From positions 62,001 through 126,000 of the forward strand of contig QRFJ01005997.1 in NCBI GenBank assembly GCA_006176705.1: a DNA stretch of 64,000 nt, written 5' to 3'. Numbering within the stretch: the first letter of the stretch is position 1; each line of letters opens with the position of its first letter. The translations under genes were made by a program, and so were the position numbers. Under the pieces are notes generated by a model that saw nothing but the letters and a program-made list of their open reading frames with translations, had not been told where the DNA came from and did no database searches. This DNA comes from Cocos nucifera. Taxonomy: Eukaryota; Streptophyta; Magnoliopsida; Arecales; Arecaceae. This document shows, one piece after another, positions 36,800-49,929 of this stretch.

Positions 36800-37440
36800 A
36801 ATTTTTCTTTGCTTTCGTGCGCTCTCTCTCTCTCCCTCCTCGTCTTCATCATCAGTGAGACTCCATCCAAGTCCTCCCCTCTAATAGGCGCTGCCCCTCC
36901 TTCCCTCTCAATCGGCCCCACCTCTCGGTGGTCTTCACCCACCCCCTACGCTGGCCCCTCCTCGACGGTCTTCGCCCACCCCCTGCCCGTCCAACCCCCT
37001 GCTCGTCCCACCCTCCGAGCTACCCTTCCCATCCCTGGCCACCACCCCCATGCCCTCCCATCCCCAACTGCCATCGCTCTTGCCTCCCATCCCTAGCCAC
37101 CACCCCCCACCTCCTCGATCGTCGATGCCCACCCAGCCCTGCCCTCTCCTCCTCGGCCACACCACCCCTGCCCTCCCCATCCCTAACTGCCGCCGCCCCT
37201 GCCCTCCCATCACCGACCGCCGACCCTACGCTTCCCATTCTGATCGCCCGCCCTTACCCTTCCCATCCCCGATCACCACCACCTCTGTCCTCCCCATCTT
37301 CGGCCACCCTCCCCTTGCCCTACCCCTCCCCTGACCTCCTCATCACGATGCCCCTCCATGCCCCTCTCCCTCTCTCTTCCCTCTCTCTCTTTCCTCTTTC
37401 TTTTTCTCTCTTCTCTCTCTATCTCATTATTTTGCTCTTA
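36800..37440. repeat. Pyrimidine-biased low-complexity tract
   Basis: About 640 bases in which the plus strand is overwhelmingly C and T, with loose repeats like 'gccctcccatcccc' and 'ccaccacc'. Frames of up to 200 residues (36928-37530) are Pro/Ser-rich and exist because stop codons are rare in C-rich sequence. No known protein is recognised. Confidence 0.6.
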
Positions 37441-37495
37441 TTTTGCAGGTTATCTCTAGCACCATCATCTTTCTCTAGCACCATCACTGGTGACC

Positions 37496-39765
37496 TATTA
37501 GATGTGTGCCCTAAAAGTCAGATTGACTAACACTTGTAATACACCTCTAAGGATAATTTTATAATTTTAACTATAAACTAATAAAAAATTTATTTTCTAT
37601 CATAGTGTGTATTTAAAGTGTATGTAATACATACTTTGAGTTAATGATAATGATAATTCATATTTTCAAAAAGTTAAAAATTTAAGACATGAATTTCATA
37701 ATTAACTCATAAACTACTTCCGATCGTAGGATCATCACGAGGATGGTGATTGATCCAGAAGGTTGGTATATGATCACTTTCTTTGAGTAGATGAGTCTTG
37801 AGTCTACGATGTGGAGACACCAAAGCGAGAGTATAAGTACTCGTTAGAGAATGAGGATACTGAGTGTGACCACCTCAAGCATTCATAAGGAAGTCTACCT
37901 TCTCGTCGATGACTGGCTCGATATTGCAGTAGTGTATCTAGTTCTTTGATCTGAGGTGCATCAATAATTCACCTTGAGGGTGTTATAGTTTGACTACACC
38001 ATAACTCGATCTCTTAGCCATTCAAAATCCTGAGGTGTATGTTGGCTATAGTACGTTCATTGTAGAAATTGGATTGCACCAATAAGGGATTTATCTACCT
38101 CAGTAGATGAGGAGTAGCCCTATGATGATCATGAGAATCGAGTCCATAAGCCCATGGCCATGGTAGAATGAAGATGATTGAAAGAATTTCTATAAGAGTT
38201 TCACAGAGGACTCGAATCGAATGATTAATTCATATGATGGATATTGGATTTGACGAGTTCACCTTTAACCCTAATCCTATCAGGGCTCAAGATAGAAGAA
38301 TCCAATTGTACAGGTAGTTGCACTGAGAGGTTCACTTTTAGTTTTGATGGATTGCCACCATATACTGCTAGGTGTCATTGGTGGATTTTGGAAGTAATTA
38401 GAATGATTTTGATGATCGATCATTCTAATTGTATGAATCAAACAAATTTTGGTCCATCGAAAGGTATTTCAATGATGTCGATGATGGAGCTCATGATATA
38501 TCTTATTACCATATAGAACTAAACCTAACTAGATTACACAAACAAGAATTTGGGTCTGCATGTTATCAATTGAGCTAACCTAGTTCGATTGATTTGGATT
38601 AGATTCAATCTAATTCAAGATAATCATGCTAGCACATGATTGAGCTTGACTTTCTTCTTCTGTAATCTTTCTGATTCATCATAATTGAGTTAAATTTAAT
38701 TTGACCTATTCCCGTATCTTGAATGGATTTATTTTTATCTGACTGAAATAAGTCTAAGTCAGATTAATTATGAAAATTAAATTCATTCCTAGTGTAATTG
38801 AACTAGGGTCAATAGTTGACCCAATTGAGAGAATTGAGGGTCATATGATCAAAGAATTTTAAAAAATTCTATAAATATAATTTTATTCTATTTTTTAGTT
38901 ATGTGATAGGACATGAGTTATACTTTGGGTGTAAAAATTTTGTGATTTTTGGAGATGCCTAGACTAGATTTTGATAGAGTTTGATTTGGATTAAACTCTT
39001 GAGGGAAGAGTCCTAGATGCACATGGACTCTTCCTTATCCTTTCATGCTGCCACCTTCCAGATGGATTTTTGGCATCAAAACAAGATGAGATCTGAGGAT
39101 TTTCATGGAGATTAGGTCCAAGAGTCTCAATGGTCAAATTAATAAGGTTTTTGGTCAAAAAGGGACTCTTTATGGTGCTATGTCTTGTATAAGAACTCTT
39201 CTCATGAAATTGCCTTAATGAAATTTATTTTTTCCACATCTAAAGGAGCCTTCCCTCTGATATCCACACCCTCTCTATCCTCTCTCTCTCTCTCTCTCTT
39301 CTACATGTCTAAAAAGTTAGGCATAAATCTGAGTTAAAAGTCCAAGATTTTTGGCATAATATTCAGCATCTACGCAATGGTGTTCGTGAGATGAATAAGC
39401 TGCCCTTAGAAGTCATTTTGAAAGCTTTTTAAATTAGATCTAGATTTAATTTTTGGAGGAGAGATTTATGAGGAGAAGATGTTCAGATCCTGTCTGAGTA
39501 GATACTAGTAGAGGCCAGGTATATACGTGGCTCCTTCTAGAACCTCAGAAATCAACAGGATCATTGCAGGATAATTAGATTACCAAATCAAGTACTTAAA
39601 ATTAAATCTAATTTAATTTTATTTTTAAATTTTAATATTAAATCTCTATGATTAGATTTAAAAAATTTTAGATATAATTAAAATTTTAAAAAAAATTTAA
39701 AAATATTTTTTCAGATCCAATCAGATCTGAACGATCCTATGTCAAGAAAATAGGTTTTTTCTTCA
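37496..39765 (+). repeat. Element C 5' LTR
   Basis: 2.27 kb. The start is TATTAGAT (TG changed to TA) and the end is '...ttcttca'. TATA box at 38870-38876. The distal half differs from all other family LTRs in the window. Confidence 0.8.
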
Positions 39766-39767
39766 AC

Positions 39768-39779
39768 TGGTATCAAAGC
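39768..39779 (+). promoter_or_regulatory. Primer-binding site of element C
   Basis: TGGTATCAAAGC, one change from consensus, two bases after the LTR. Confidence 0.85.
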
Positions 39780-41669
39780 CAAGTTGTAGTTCTTCAGATC
39801 TATTTTAGATCTTATTTTATTTTATTTTTGATCTAATATTAAAAAGTTTTAAATATCACATCAGATATGATTAGATCTAAAATCAAAAAATTAAAATTAA
39901 ATCATTTAGATCTAATATGTATGAGATGCATGACTAGACTGGAAATAGAATAGTTCTATGTGTAGTCTAGTATAATCATATTATTAATTTAATTAAATAT
40001 AATTTTAAATTTATTTAATTTTTATTTTTTTTTAATATTATAATTATTATAGTTTGATTTAAAAAATAAAAAATAAAATTTTTAATTTTTGATTTATTCA
40101 TATGTGATATGAAAAGATGTATGTTTAGGCTAATTATAGAATAGTTCTACAAATTATCTAGAATAGTTTTATTTTGATATGATCAAATTTAAATCTATTT
40201 TTTAGATATTATATATGATATTTTAGATATGAAAAATATGCATATTTAATTTAGTGATGATACATGAGATGTATGCAAAGCATGTATTAGTTAGATCATT
40301 AATTATATATATGATATATGATCTAGATCTAACTAGTTTTGTAGTTTCAATTATATTTTTGATTAAGACATTTTCCTTGGCCATCCAGTCATAAGAATAA
40401 AGTAAGATTTAAAGACCTTCTCCTTCCATTCAATAGAGTGTTCTTATGGCGTGTAGGGGTACTGCGCGTTCGTCCTTAATAAAAAATCAGAACTTATTTT
40501 TCTGCAAAATCTTAGATCCTAAAACCGTAAGATTTTGATATATATTTTTTTTATTTTTGAACCCAAACTTAATTAAAAATTAAGATTATAAAACTAATTA
40601 GGTCTAAAATTGAGAATTTTTAGATCTAAGATATTTTCATAAAATTGAGTTCGGACTTGGGTAGCTCAATTAGGTCAACGGTTGATCAAACTAAATCAAG
40701 AGTTGGTTAGGTGGGATCAAGAGTGCTTAGAATTGATCAGCCCAATAGTTGTAAGTCTGGGTCAAGGTCGACTCACAGCCACATGTGATCGATCCAATTA
40801 AGATCTAATTTGACTCCATGGTTCGAGCCTGGATTGTAGGCTAATCTGATTAGTTCTGATTCGACAATTTGATGTCTAAGGTAAGTTTGGCAGATATGAT
40901 CGATTGATTTTTAATTGAGAGCTACTCGACTTGAATGCATTCCTATCAAGTTAATGGCGTATCCCTTCCACCAATCTCACTTACCTGGCCATTTGTGTCA
41001 ACCCAATTTTGATTTGAGGTGACTAACAGTTCAAGCTAACCCATGCCACTAGGCTTGTCATAATCGTTATGACTGAGTCAAGTCTAAGAGACCTAAATTG
41101 AATCTTCTTAAGAAAAGATTAAGTCAATTGATCTTCCACCATTATAGATGTGCGGGCCCTTCCCAAGGTTGATTGTTCTCAACTGGTTACAGTGGCTCAG
41201 TTGCATCAAAAAGACACAACCACATCTTTTAGGCATTGAATGCTATGGGTTGGAGGATGGATTGGGCTCAATATTTTGGATACGGTGAGGGATCCAATCA
41301 GGAATTCAATTCATACAAATGATGGATCTAACTTAACTAAGGAGTGGATCAATATTTCAAACATGGTGAGATTCATGAATTAGAGATCAAGATTAGGTGC
41401 ACCATGATTAGAGAATCATTGGATAAGAGTTGTCCATTCATCAATTGATCCATCATCAATAACCGTTAGGTGAGGTGGTGAGCTAGTCGATGGGACTGCA
41501 CCATCCACTAGAAATCAATTGATCGTAAAGATTTTCGCTTCTCTGCCCAGGGAGTATAGGGATTCAAGAAAATAGTGGAAGCCTAATTTATTTAAAAATA
41601 AAATTTTTAAATAAATTGATTAAGTCTAATTACAAAATCTAACTAGAAACTTTGACTTTCTACAGAAAA
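39780..41669 (+). other. Leader of element C
   Basis: Non-coding, collinear with the leaders of A and B. Stem-loops at 39936-39968, 40136-40150 and 40388-40450. Confidence 0.7.
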
Positions 41670-42534
41670 ATATCTGCATCTAATCCACTAGCCCGTATCC
41701 TGGACACCCATAGACTGACTGAACCCAACATCAAGGATTGACTTTGGAACTTCAAAATTATTTTTGGTTCTGAGAAGTTGACTCATGTGTTGGAACAGGA
41801 CCCTCCAACTTTACCAGTCCATCCATCCGCTGATCAGAGAGCATCTCTAGAGAAGTAGATGGATGATGATAACAAAGCCAAGTATTATATGTTGGGCTCG
41901 ATGTCTGAGCTTCAGCACCAACATGAAGATATTAAGACTAGCCATCAAATGTTGGCTCACCTGCAAGAGTTGTTTAGTGAACAAAGTCATGCAGCCAAAT
42001 ATCAAGTCACTAGAAGACTTTTTAAGATTCAAATGCGTGATGGACAGTCGGTTCTAGATTATTATCTAATGATGATCAAGGACATAGAAGAGCTTGAGAA
42101 GCTCGGTGTTATGTTAGACAAGAATTTATAGATTGATATAATTTTACAATCCTTGACTAATGCATATGGACAGTTCATCATGAACTACCATATGCATAAA
42201 CTATAGAATATTCTAGCAGAACTTATGAATATGCTGGTTACTACTGAGCTTTCTATGAAAGGTTCTAAAGGCTCAGTACTTACTGTGGAGCAAACTTCTT
42301 CTAAGAGAAAGTCTTTTGGAAAGAAGAAAAAGTTCATGAAGAAATAGGTGGATAGTGGGAAGAAGAAGAAGGCAGAGCCGAAGAAGAAGACCACTGACAA
42401 TGAAAAATATTATCATTGCAACATAGACGATCATCAAAAGCAGAACTGCCCCTTGTACCTGGCCAATCTGAAGAACAAGAAGGAGGCAGATCCTTCTGAA
42501 GGTATGCTCATTATAAAATCTAACCTTATGATTT
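41670..42534 (+). pseudogene. gag: Element C gag, broken
   Basis: Collinear with A gag, but the start codon is ATA (41670-41672). Stops at 42129-42131 and 42204-42206 fall at the same codons as in A and B. The zinc knuckle has Tyr for its first Cys (42408-42410) but no stop after the His, unlike A and B. Confidence 0.83.
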
Positions 42535-44128
42535 CTTCTGCATCCAGTTGGGTGCTTGACTCTGGTTCTAGTGCTCACTTATGCACTTCTATGCAGGGTC
42601 TTGAGGATAGCAGGAGGCTGAGGGATGGTTAGATGATCCTATGCATCAAAAATGGAGCAAGAGTTGCTACAGTGGTCATAAAAATCTGCCCTCTATGATT
42701 ACCGTTAGGATTAGATTTAGTTCTTAGAGACTATTTTTATGTACCTACAGCAAGCAGAAATTTAATTTCTATTTTATGTTTAGCATAGAAAGGCTATTTA
42801 ATTAGTTTTCTTAAGGACCATTATAATATTCTTTATGAAAGAAATAAAATTATAAGTGATTACCTTATAAATGGTCTCTATCAATTATATATTGATATTT
42901 CTATTTTCAATATCGAGCAAAACGTGAATGCCATAGGATCAAAACAACCTAGAGATAGTCTAAATGATAGGTATCTATGGCACCTTAGATTAGGTCATAT
43001 TGTGAAAGACATGGTTAACAAATTAGAAAAATTTGAGCTATTAAATCCATTGACTTTCGAGTCATATCCAATTTGTTAATCATGCCTTCATGGCAAAATG
43101 ACCAAGCTTTCTTTTATAGGACATGGGAAAAGGACCACAGACCTACTTGTCCTAGTACATATTGATGTGTGCAGCCCATTTGATGTACCGGCTAGAGGCA
43201 ACCATGTCTACTTGATCACCATTATCGATGATTTATCTCAATACGGGTATGTATATTTGATGCAACAAAAATCTGAAGCTTTTGAAAAGTTCAAAGAATT
43301 CAGACATGAAGTAGAAAAACAAACTGAAAAATCCATTAAGATTCTTCGATCAGATCGAGGAGGTGAATGCCTTAGTCAAAAATTCCTAGACTATATTAAG
43401 CAAAATGGCATAGTCTCTCAATGGACTCCACCTGAAACATCTAAACTCAATGGAGTTTCAGAACGAAGAAATCAGACCTTATTAAACATGGTCTGATCTA
43501 TGATGAGCTTCATGGACCTTCCTGAGTTTCTTCGAAAACATAGTCTAATGACCGCTATATATTTAATGAATAGGGTTTCCTTTAAAATCATTCCTACCAT
43601 ACCGTATGAGATATGGCATGGTAAGAAACCAAGTCTGAGTCACCTCAGAATTTAGGATTATCCGACTCATGTCAAGAGACAACAAGCAGACAAGTTAGAG
43701 TATAGGTCCTTTAGAGCTTGATTCATAAGATATCCTAAAGAGTCATTAGGATATTATTTCTACATTCTGAAAGACCATAATATGATTGTGAGTCAACCTG
43801 CCATCTTTCTTGAAAAATAATTTATTCAAGATGATGGCATCAGAAGGCAGATTAGGTATGAGGAGAAACTCTCCCAAGAGCAACAAGCTAAGGATCCTAT
43901 GAAATCCAATCAGATTGAGCCAGTCCAATCACTACCTCCTCCATCTCATAGATTAGAAAGAATTTTCAATCCTCTTGAAAGATACTTAGGTACTATTTTA
44001 GAGGACGTAGAGAAAATATTTCTTATGAAAAATAGGGTTCATGATGATGATTCCAAAACCTATAATAAGGAGATATTAGATATCGACTTCGAAAAATGGT
44101 TAGAGGCAGTGAAGTCAGAGAATGACTC
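42535..44128 (+). pseudogene. pol: Element C, first pol segment (protease, integrase, start of reverse transcriptase)
   Basis: The protease DSGSSAH is near 42560. The integrase is at 43098-43496, with HIDVCSPF, IDDLSQY and the GVSERRNQ end. It is followed by the linker and the first residues of the reverse transcriptase (near 44090), where the sequence breaks off and jumps back to protease. It is clearly more decayed than the second copy. Confidence 0.8.
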
Positions 44129-47063
44129 AATACCCTCTTCAATTACCATCTGGTTTAGACTTAGTTTTGAAAGACTGTTATTATGTGCCTGCAGCTAGCA
44201 GGAATTTGATTTTTGTTTCATGCTTAGCACAAGAAGGCTATGTGATTACCTTCTTTAAGGACCATTGTAACATTCTTTATGAAAGAAATAAAATTGCAAA
44301 TGATTTTCTTATTAATGGTCTTTATCAGCTACATATTGATGTACCTATTCTAACTATCGAGCAAAACGTGAATGCCAAATGACCTAGGGATAGTCCAAAC
44401 GATAGATATCTATGGCACCTGAGATTAGGTCATATAGCAGAAGATAGGATCAACAAATTGGAAGAAAAATGGGCTATTGAGTCCATTGACTTCCGAGTCA
44501 TATCCAACTTGTGAATCCTGTCTTCAAGGCAAAATGACTAAACTCCCTTTTGTTGGACATGGGGAGAGGGCCACAGATCTCCTTGCCCTAGTACATACTG
44601 ATGTGTGCGGCCCATTTGATGTGCCGGCTAGAGGCAATTTTGTCTACTTCATTACCTTTATCGATGATCTGTCTAGGTATGGGTATGTGTATCTTATGAG
44701 ACACAAGTCTGAAGCTTTTGAAAAGTTCAAAGAATTCAGACATGAAGTAGAAAAATAAACTAAAAAACCCATTAAGGTTCTTCGATCAGATCGAGGAGGT
44801 GAATACCTTAGCCGGGAATTCCTAGACTATCTCAAGAAAAATGGCATAGTCTCTCAATGGACTCCACCAGGAACACCTCAACTCAATGGGGTTTCAGAAC
44901 GGAGAAATCAAACTCTATTGGATATGGTTCGATCCATGATGAGCTTCACAGACCTTCCTGATTTTCTTTGGGGACATTCATTGTTAACTTCAATTTATCT
45001 ACTGAATAGGGTTCCCTCTAAGACCGTTCCTACCACACCGTATGAGATATGGCATGGTAAGAAACCAAGTCTGAGTCATCTCAGAATTTGGGGTTGTCCG
45101 GCTCATGTCAAAAGACAACAAGCGGACAAGTTAGAGTTTAGGTCCTTTAGAGCTCGATTCATAGGATATCCTAAAGAGTCATTAGGATACTATTTCTACA
45201 TTCCAGAAGACCACAATGTGATTGTGAGTCGACATGCCATCTTTCTTGAAAAATAGTTTATTCAAGATAGCGGCATTGGAAAGCAGATCAAGCTTGATGA
45301 GAAAGTCTCATAAGTACAACGAGCTAAGGACCAATTGGAACCAAATCAGGTTGAGCCAATAAGAACACTACCTCCTCCACCTCGTAGATCGAAAAGAGTT
45401 TCCCATCCCCCTGAAAGATACTTAGGTATTATTTCAGAGGAAGTAGAGGAAAATGTTCCTCATAGGTAATGGTGCTCATGGTGATGATCCCAAAACCTAC
45501 AATGAGGCGATATCAGATATCGACTCCGAGAAATGGCTAGAGGCAATGCAGTCAGAAATTGACTCGATGCACTCAAACCAAGTCTGGACCTTGGTAGATC
45601 CACCAGAAGGTATAGTACCTATTGGGTGTAAATGGATCTTCAAGAGAAAGATTGGTGTAGATGGGAATGTGGAGACATTCAAGGCTAGACTAGTGGCAAA
45701 AGGTTATAGTCAACGCGAAGGCATTGACTATCAGGATACCTTTTCCCCAGTGGCTATGCTAAAATCCATCCGCACATTGCTTGCCGTTGCAGCCTATTTC
45801 GATTATGAAATATGGCAAATGGACGTAAAAACAACGTTCTTGAATGGATATCTTGAGGAAGATATCTATATGGAACAGCCGCTAGGTTTCACATCCAGTG
45901 ATACTGATCACAAGGTTTGCAAGCTGCAAAGGTCCATATATGGACTTAAGCAAGCATCTCGGAGCTGGAACACTCGTTTCAATGATGTGATCAAAATGTT
46001 TGATTTCATCAAAAATGAAGAGGAACCGTGTGTCTTTCAAAAAGGTCAGTGGGAGCGCTGTTGTCTTCCTCGTATTGTACGTGGATGACATCCTCCTTAT
46101 TGGGAATGATATTTCCCATGATGACAATAGTCAAATTATGGTTGTCCAAGGAATTCTCCATGAAAGACCTAGGTGAAGCATCCTTTATTCTAGGAATTAA
46201 GGTCTATAGGGATAGACCAAATAGGATGCTAGGACTTTCACAGAAGATGTACATAGAGAAAGTACTAAAGAGGTTTAGTATGGAAAACTCTAAGAGATGG
46301 GATTAATATCCTTCAGACATGGTATTCATCTTTCCAAGAAGATGTGCCCTAGCACACCTGAGGAAATAGAACGCATGAGCAAGATCCCTTATGCTTCTGC
46401 AATAGGGAGCCTCATGTATGCCATGCTATGTACACGACCTGATATAGCCCATGCTGTGAGTGTCACAAGCAGATATCAGTCAAATCCAGGTGAAGAACAC
46501 TGGACTTCTGTGAAATGTATCCTTAAGTACTTGAGAAGAACTAAGGATATGATGTTGGTCTTTGGTAACGGAGAACTCCAAGTCCAGGGATACACAGACT
46601 CAGGATTTCATGTCCGATATAGATGATCGAAAGTCGACATCTGGAAGTCTGTTTGTGTGCAATGGTGGTGCTGTCAGCTGGAAGAGTTCCAAGCAAACTG
46701 GTGATAGCAGATTCCACCATGGAAGCAGAATATATCGCTGCATCAGAGGCTGCGAAGGAAGCATTCTGGTACAAGAAGTTTGCTGCAGAAATTGGAGTAA
46801 TGCCATCAGATGCCATTCCTCTATACTGCGACAACAATGGCGCCATAGCCCTTGCTAAGGAGCCAAGGTCTCACCAAAAATCCAAGCACATTGAGCGGCG
46901 ATACCACCTCATCCGCGATTACCTCGAGAAGGGTTACGTCGAGGTCAAGAGAGTCAACTCCACAGATAATGTGGCAGACCCACTTACAAAGCCGTTGGGC
47001 CAGCAGAAGATCGAAGCCCACCTTGAGAAGATGGGACTTAGACTTGTAGCCAATTGGCTTTAG
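44129..47063 (+). pseudogene. pol: Element C, second pol segment (protease to RNase H)
   Basis: It begins in the middle of protease (LPSGLDLVLKDCYYV). GAG-pre-integrase and integrase follow at 44400-44960, with HTDVCGPFD and IDDLSRYGY. The reverse transcriptase is at about 45480-46310, with a VDD motif near 46084. RNase H is at 46700-47063, with AEYIAA and CDNNG, ending W-L-stop. This is the best preserved copia pol in the window. The reading frame is broken mainly by single extra bases (near 46039, 46112, 46604 and 46701) and a nonsense codon near 44756. Confidence 0.85.
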
Positions 47064-47077
47064 GACAAGTGGGAGAT
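47064..47077 (+). promoter_or_regulatory. Polypurine tract of element C
   Basis: 'gacaagtgggagat' directly before TGTTAGATAT; the least decayed copy of this site in the window. Confidence 0.8.
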
Positions 47078-49362
47078 TGTTAGATATATGTGCCCTAGAA
47101 GCCAGAATTGGCTGACACTTGTAATACACTTCTAGGGGCAAAATTATAATTTTGACTAATATCAATAAAATGGATTATTTTCTATCACATATGTGTATTT
47201 AGTGTCTGTGATACATCCTTTGAGTTAATGGTAATGATAATTCATATTTTCAAGAGTTGAAAATTTAAGACATGAATAATCATTATTAACTCATAAAATG
47301 CTCCCGACCATAGGATCATCACGAGGATGGTGATTGATCCGGAAGGTTGGTGTACAATCGCTTCTCTTTAGTAGATGAGTCTTGAGTCTACGGTGTGGAG
47401 ACATCCGGAGCGAGAGTACAGGTACTCGTTAGAGAACGAGGGCACTGAGCGTGACCACCTCGAGTAGTCATTAGGAAGTCTACCTTCTCGTCGATGACTG
47501 ACTCGATGCTGCAGTGGTGTGTCTGGTTCTTTGACCTGAGGTGCATCGACAGTTCACCTTGAGGGTGTTATAGTTTGACTACACCATTACTCGATCTCCT
47601 AGCCATATGGAACCCTGAGGTGTATGTTGGCTATAGCATGTTCATTGTAGGAACTGGATAGCATCAAGATGGAATCTATCTACCTCGGTGGTAGAGGAGC
47701 AGCCCTATGATGATCATGAGAATCAAGTCCAGAAGTCCATGGCCATGGCAGAGTGAAATAATAGAAAGAGTTTCTATTTAGACTTTTCACATCGGACTTA
47801 AAATCGAATGATTACATCATATGACAGAGACTAGGGTTTGACGAGTTCACCTTAACCCTAATCTGATCGGAGGCTCAAGATAGAAGAACTTAATCACACA
47901 AGGTAGCTGCACCAAGAGGTTCGCATTCAGCTCTGATGGGTTGCCACCATATACTGCTAGGTGTCACTGGTGGATTTTGGGAGCAATTAGAATGATTTAG
48001 ATGATCGATCATTCTAGCTGTTCGAATCAGAAGAGTTCTGATCCATCGAAAGGAGTTTCGATGATGTCGATGATAGAGATCATGACATATCCCATTACCA
48101 TACAGAACTGAACCTAACTGGGTCACACAAACAAGGGTTTGAATCTGGTGATCATCAATTGAACTGATCTAGTTCAATTGATCTGAATGAGATTCAATTA
48201 GGTTCAAGGAAATCGTGCTAGCACTCGATTGAACCTAACGTTCTTCTTTTACTATCATAAATAAGTTGTCCTGACTGAGCCAAAGGAGTTTGTGCTCAAT
48301 CAGAGGCCTTCATATGGTCTGACTGGAGGTTGTCCAAGTCAGAAAAGGTTGTCTTATTTTGTAAGACATTACCTACCATTTTTGGTCACCTACCATTTCT
48401 CGTTCCATTTGACTTTGGTCAAAAGTCTACCTTTGACTGGTCAAATATTGACCATTGACACTTTGACTTCTGTCCACGTGTCATGCACCTATTGGAGAGC
48501 TGGTGGGGGCCTGTCCCCCTGCCAGAACCTGGCAAGGAAGAGGGCGCACGCCACCCTTGGCGTGTGCCCAAGCTAGAGGCGCTCAGGAGTCCCTGTTGGA
48601 CAGGGACTCCATCTCCTTTTTGGATTCCAATTAGAGTTCTCCTAAGAACCAACTTTGACTGATCTTAGTGCCCTCTAAGGAGGAATCCAGAGGACTCTAT
48701 TCCCACCAATCAGATTTAGATCTGATTTCACAAAGAGTTGTGATTGATTGGGAAGAAGAGGAGTTGGATCACAGTTAGTCTATAAATAAGACCCTACGCC
48801 CAACTCAAAGAGGTGTCTGAATTAATTGAGATCTCCATGCCCCAAGGCCTTTTCTCCTCTCCTCCTCCATGCCAAAGCATCTTCTCCCTCTCCTCTCCAT
48901 GTCCAAAAGGGTTTTGGACCTTGGTTGGTGCAATCTAGACAAGAAAAAGGCAAGTAAAAGCTAGAAGGCTGCGCTACTGCAAAGGACGACTGCTGATCTT
49001 CAAAAGGAGTTTTGAAGATCCTCCAGATTAGATCCAGATCTAATTTCTGGAGACGTGATAGAGAAGAAGAGGATCTCTAGATCCAGTCTAAGTAGATACC
49101 AGTAGAGGCCAGGCACTTGCATGGCTTGATCCAGAATCTTCCGCTGCTTACAGGATCATCAACGGGTAATAAGATTACCCACTTCAAGGTAAATTAAATT
49201 TGATTTAATTTATCTAATTTTATTTTAATTTTTAAGATAATAATAATCAGATCTGAAACATCTTAGATTTGATGTAGATCAAAGAAAAAAAATTTTGAAA
49301 TATATCTCTTGATCTGATCAGATCTGAACGAACCTGGTCTAGGAAATCAGGATTTCCCTTCA
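47078..49362 (+). repeat. Element C 3' LTR
   Basis: 2.29 kb, TG...CA ('...tcccttca'). TATA box TATAAAT at 48781. The minus-strand frame at 47890-48126 also occurs in other LTRs and is a chance frame. Confidence 0.88.
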
Positions 49363-49599
49363 TGAGTTTCCTTTGAGGCCTTCGAGATGACCGTCTCCAT
49401 CGCTGAAGTTCTTGGCTTGTTTCTCTGCACCACCTTTAGAGTTGTAGGTATCCTTCTGCTTGGCAGCTGCATCACTTATCCAGGACTTTCCTAGAGATCA
49501 TGCAATGTTCCTTTATCAGCACTCGCCGCATATCCTGATGCTCCACCTGACACTGTCCCCTCAGAGCCATGCCTATCTTCCTGCACAATCCTCTCCACC
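49363..49599. other. Sequence right of element C, uncertain origin
   Basis: No gene recognised. It may belong to CACTA H or to the minus-strand copia fragment I. Some minus-strand codons could be read as a Gly/Lys-rich peptide, but I cannot assign them. Confidence 0.25.
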
Positions 49600-49929
49600 T
49601 GGATCTATACAGCTCCAGTACTAGTGCTGGGATATAGGTCCTCCCTCTGCACCCCTCTGCTCTAAACCCATGTCACAGCTTCGTCGATCCATGAAGCCAC
49701 CTCTGCCTAGTGCTCCACCTAGAACTGAAGTCCTCCTGATGCCACAGAAGCTGACTATGTCTCTAAGTCCCCCGAGGTCAACCATCCAATGCTGCACTGT
49801 TGGGCCTACCGCTATATCTCAAATACCATCGCTATCCCTTCAGACTCTCTGCACACTACAGACCTATCCAAAATCATCTCAAATACACTGCACCCTACGG
49901 GCTCCTCCGAGATCATCAAGAGCTCATCC

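Larger units (their letters stand above)
37496..49362 (+). mobile_element. Element C: chimeric Angela/BARE-like copia with a duplicated protease-integrase segment
   Basis: The 5' LTR is 37496-39765, followed by a leader, a broken gag, a first protease-integrase copy (to 44128), a second protease-integrase copy (from 44129), reverse transcriptase, RNase H, a purine tract and the 3' LTR (47078-49362). The two LTRs agree only in their first half; beyond about 38640 the 5' LTR is unlike the 3' LTR. The flanking pentamers TGACC and TGAGT do not match. The interior is about 1.46 kb longer than those of A and B. This looks like two family members joined by a deletion. Confidence 0.85.

Noticed and set aside
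36809..37530. Pro/Ser-rich reading frames up to 200 residues, with minus-strand Gly-rich partners
   Set aside because: The C-rich tract lacks stop codons in most frames on both strands, so long frames are expected by chance. The longest runs into the C LTR.
45453..47063. Element C as a complete active copia element
   Set aside because: The right half looks good, but gag has stops and no start codon, pol has at least one nonsense codon, and the element is a fusion.
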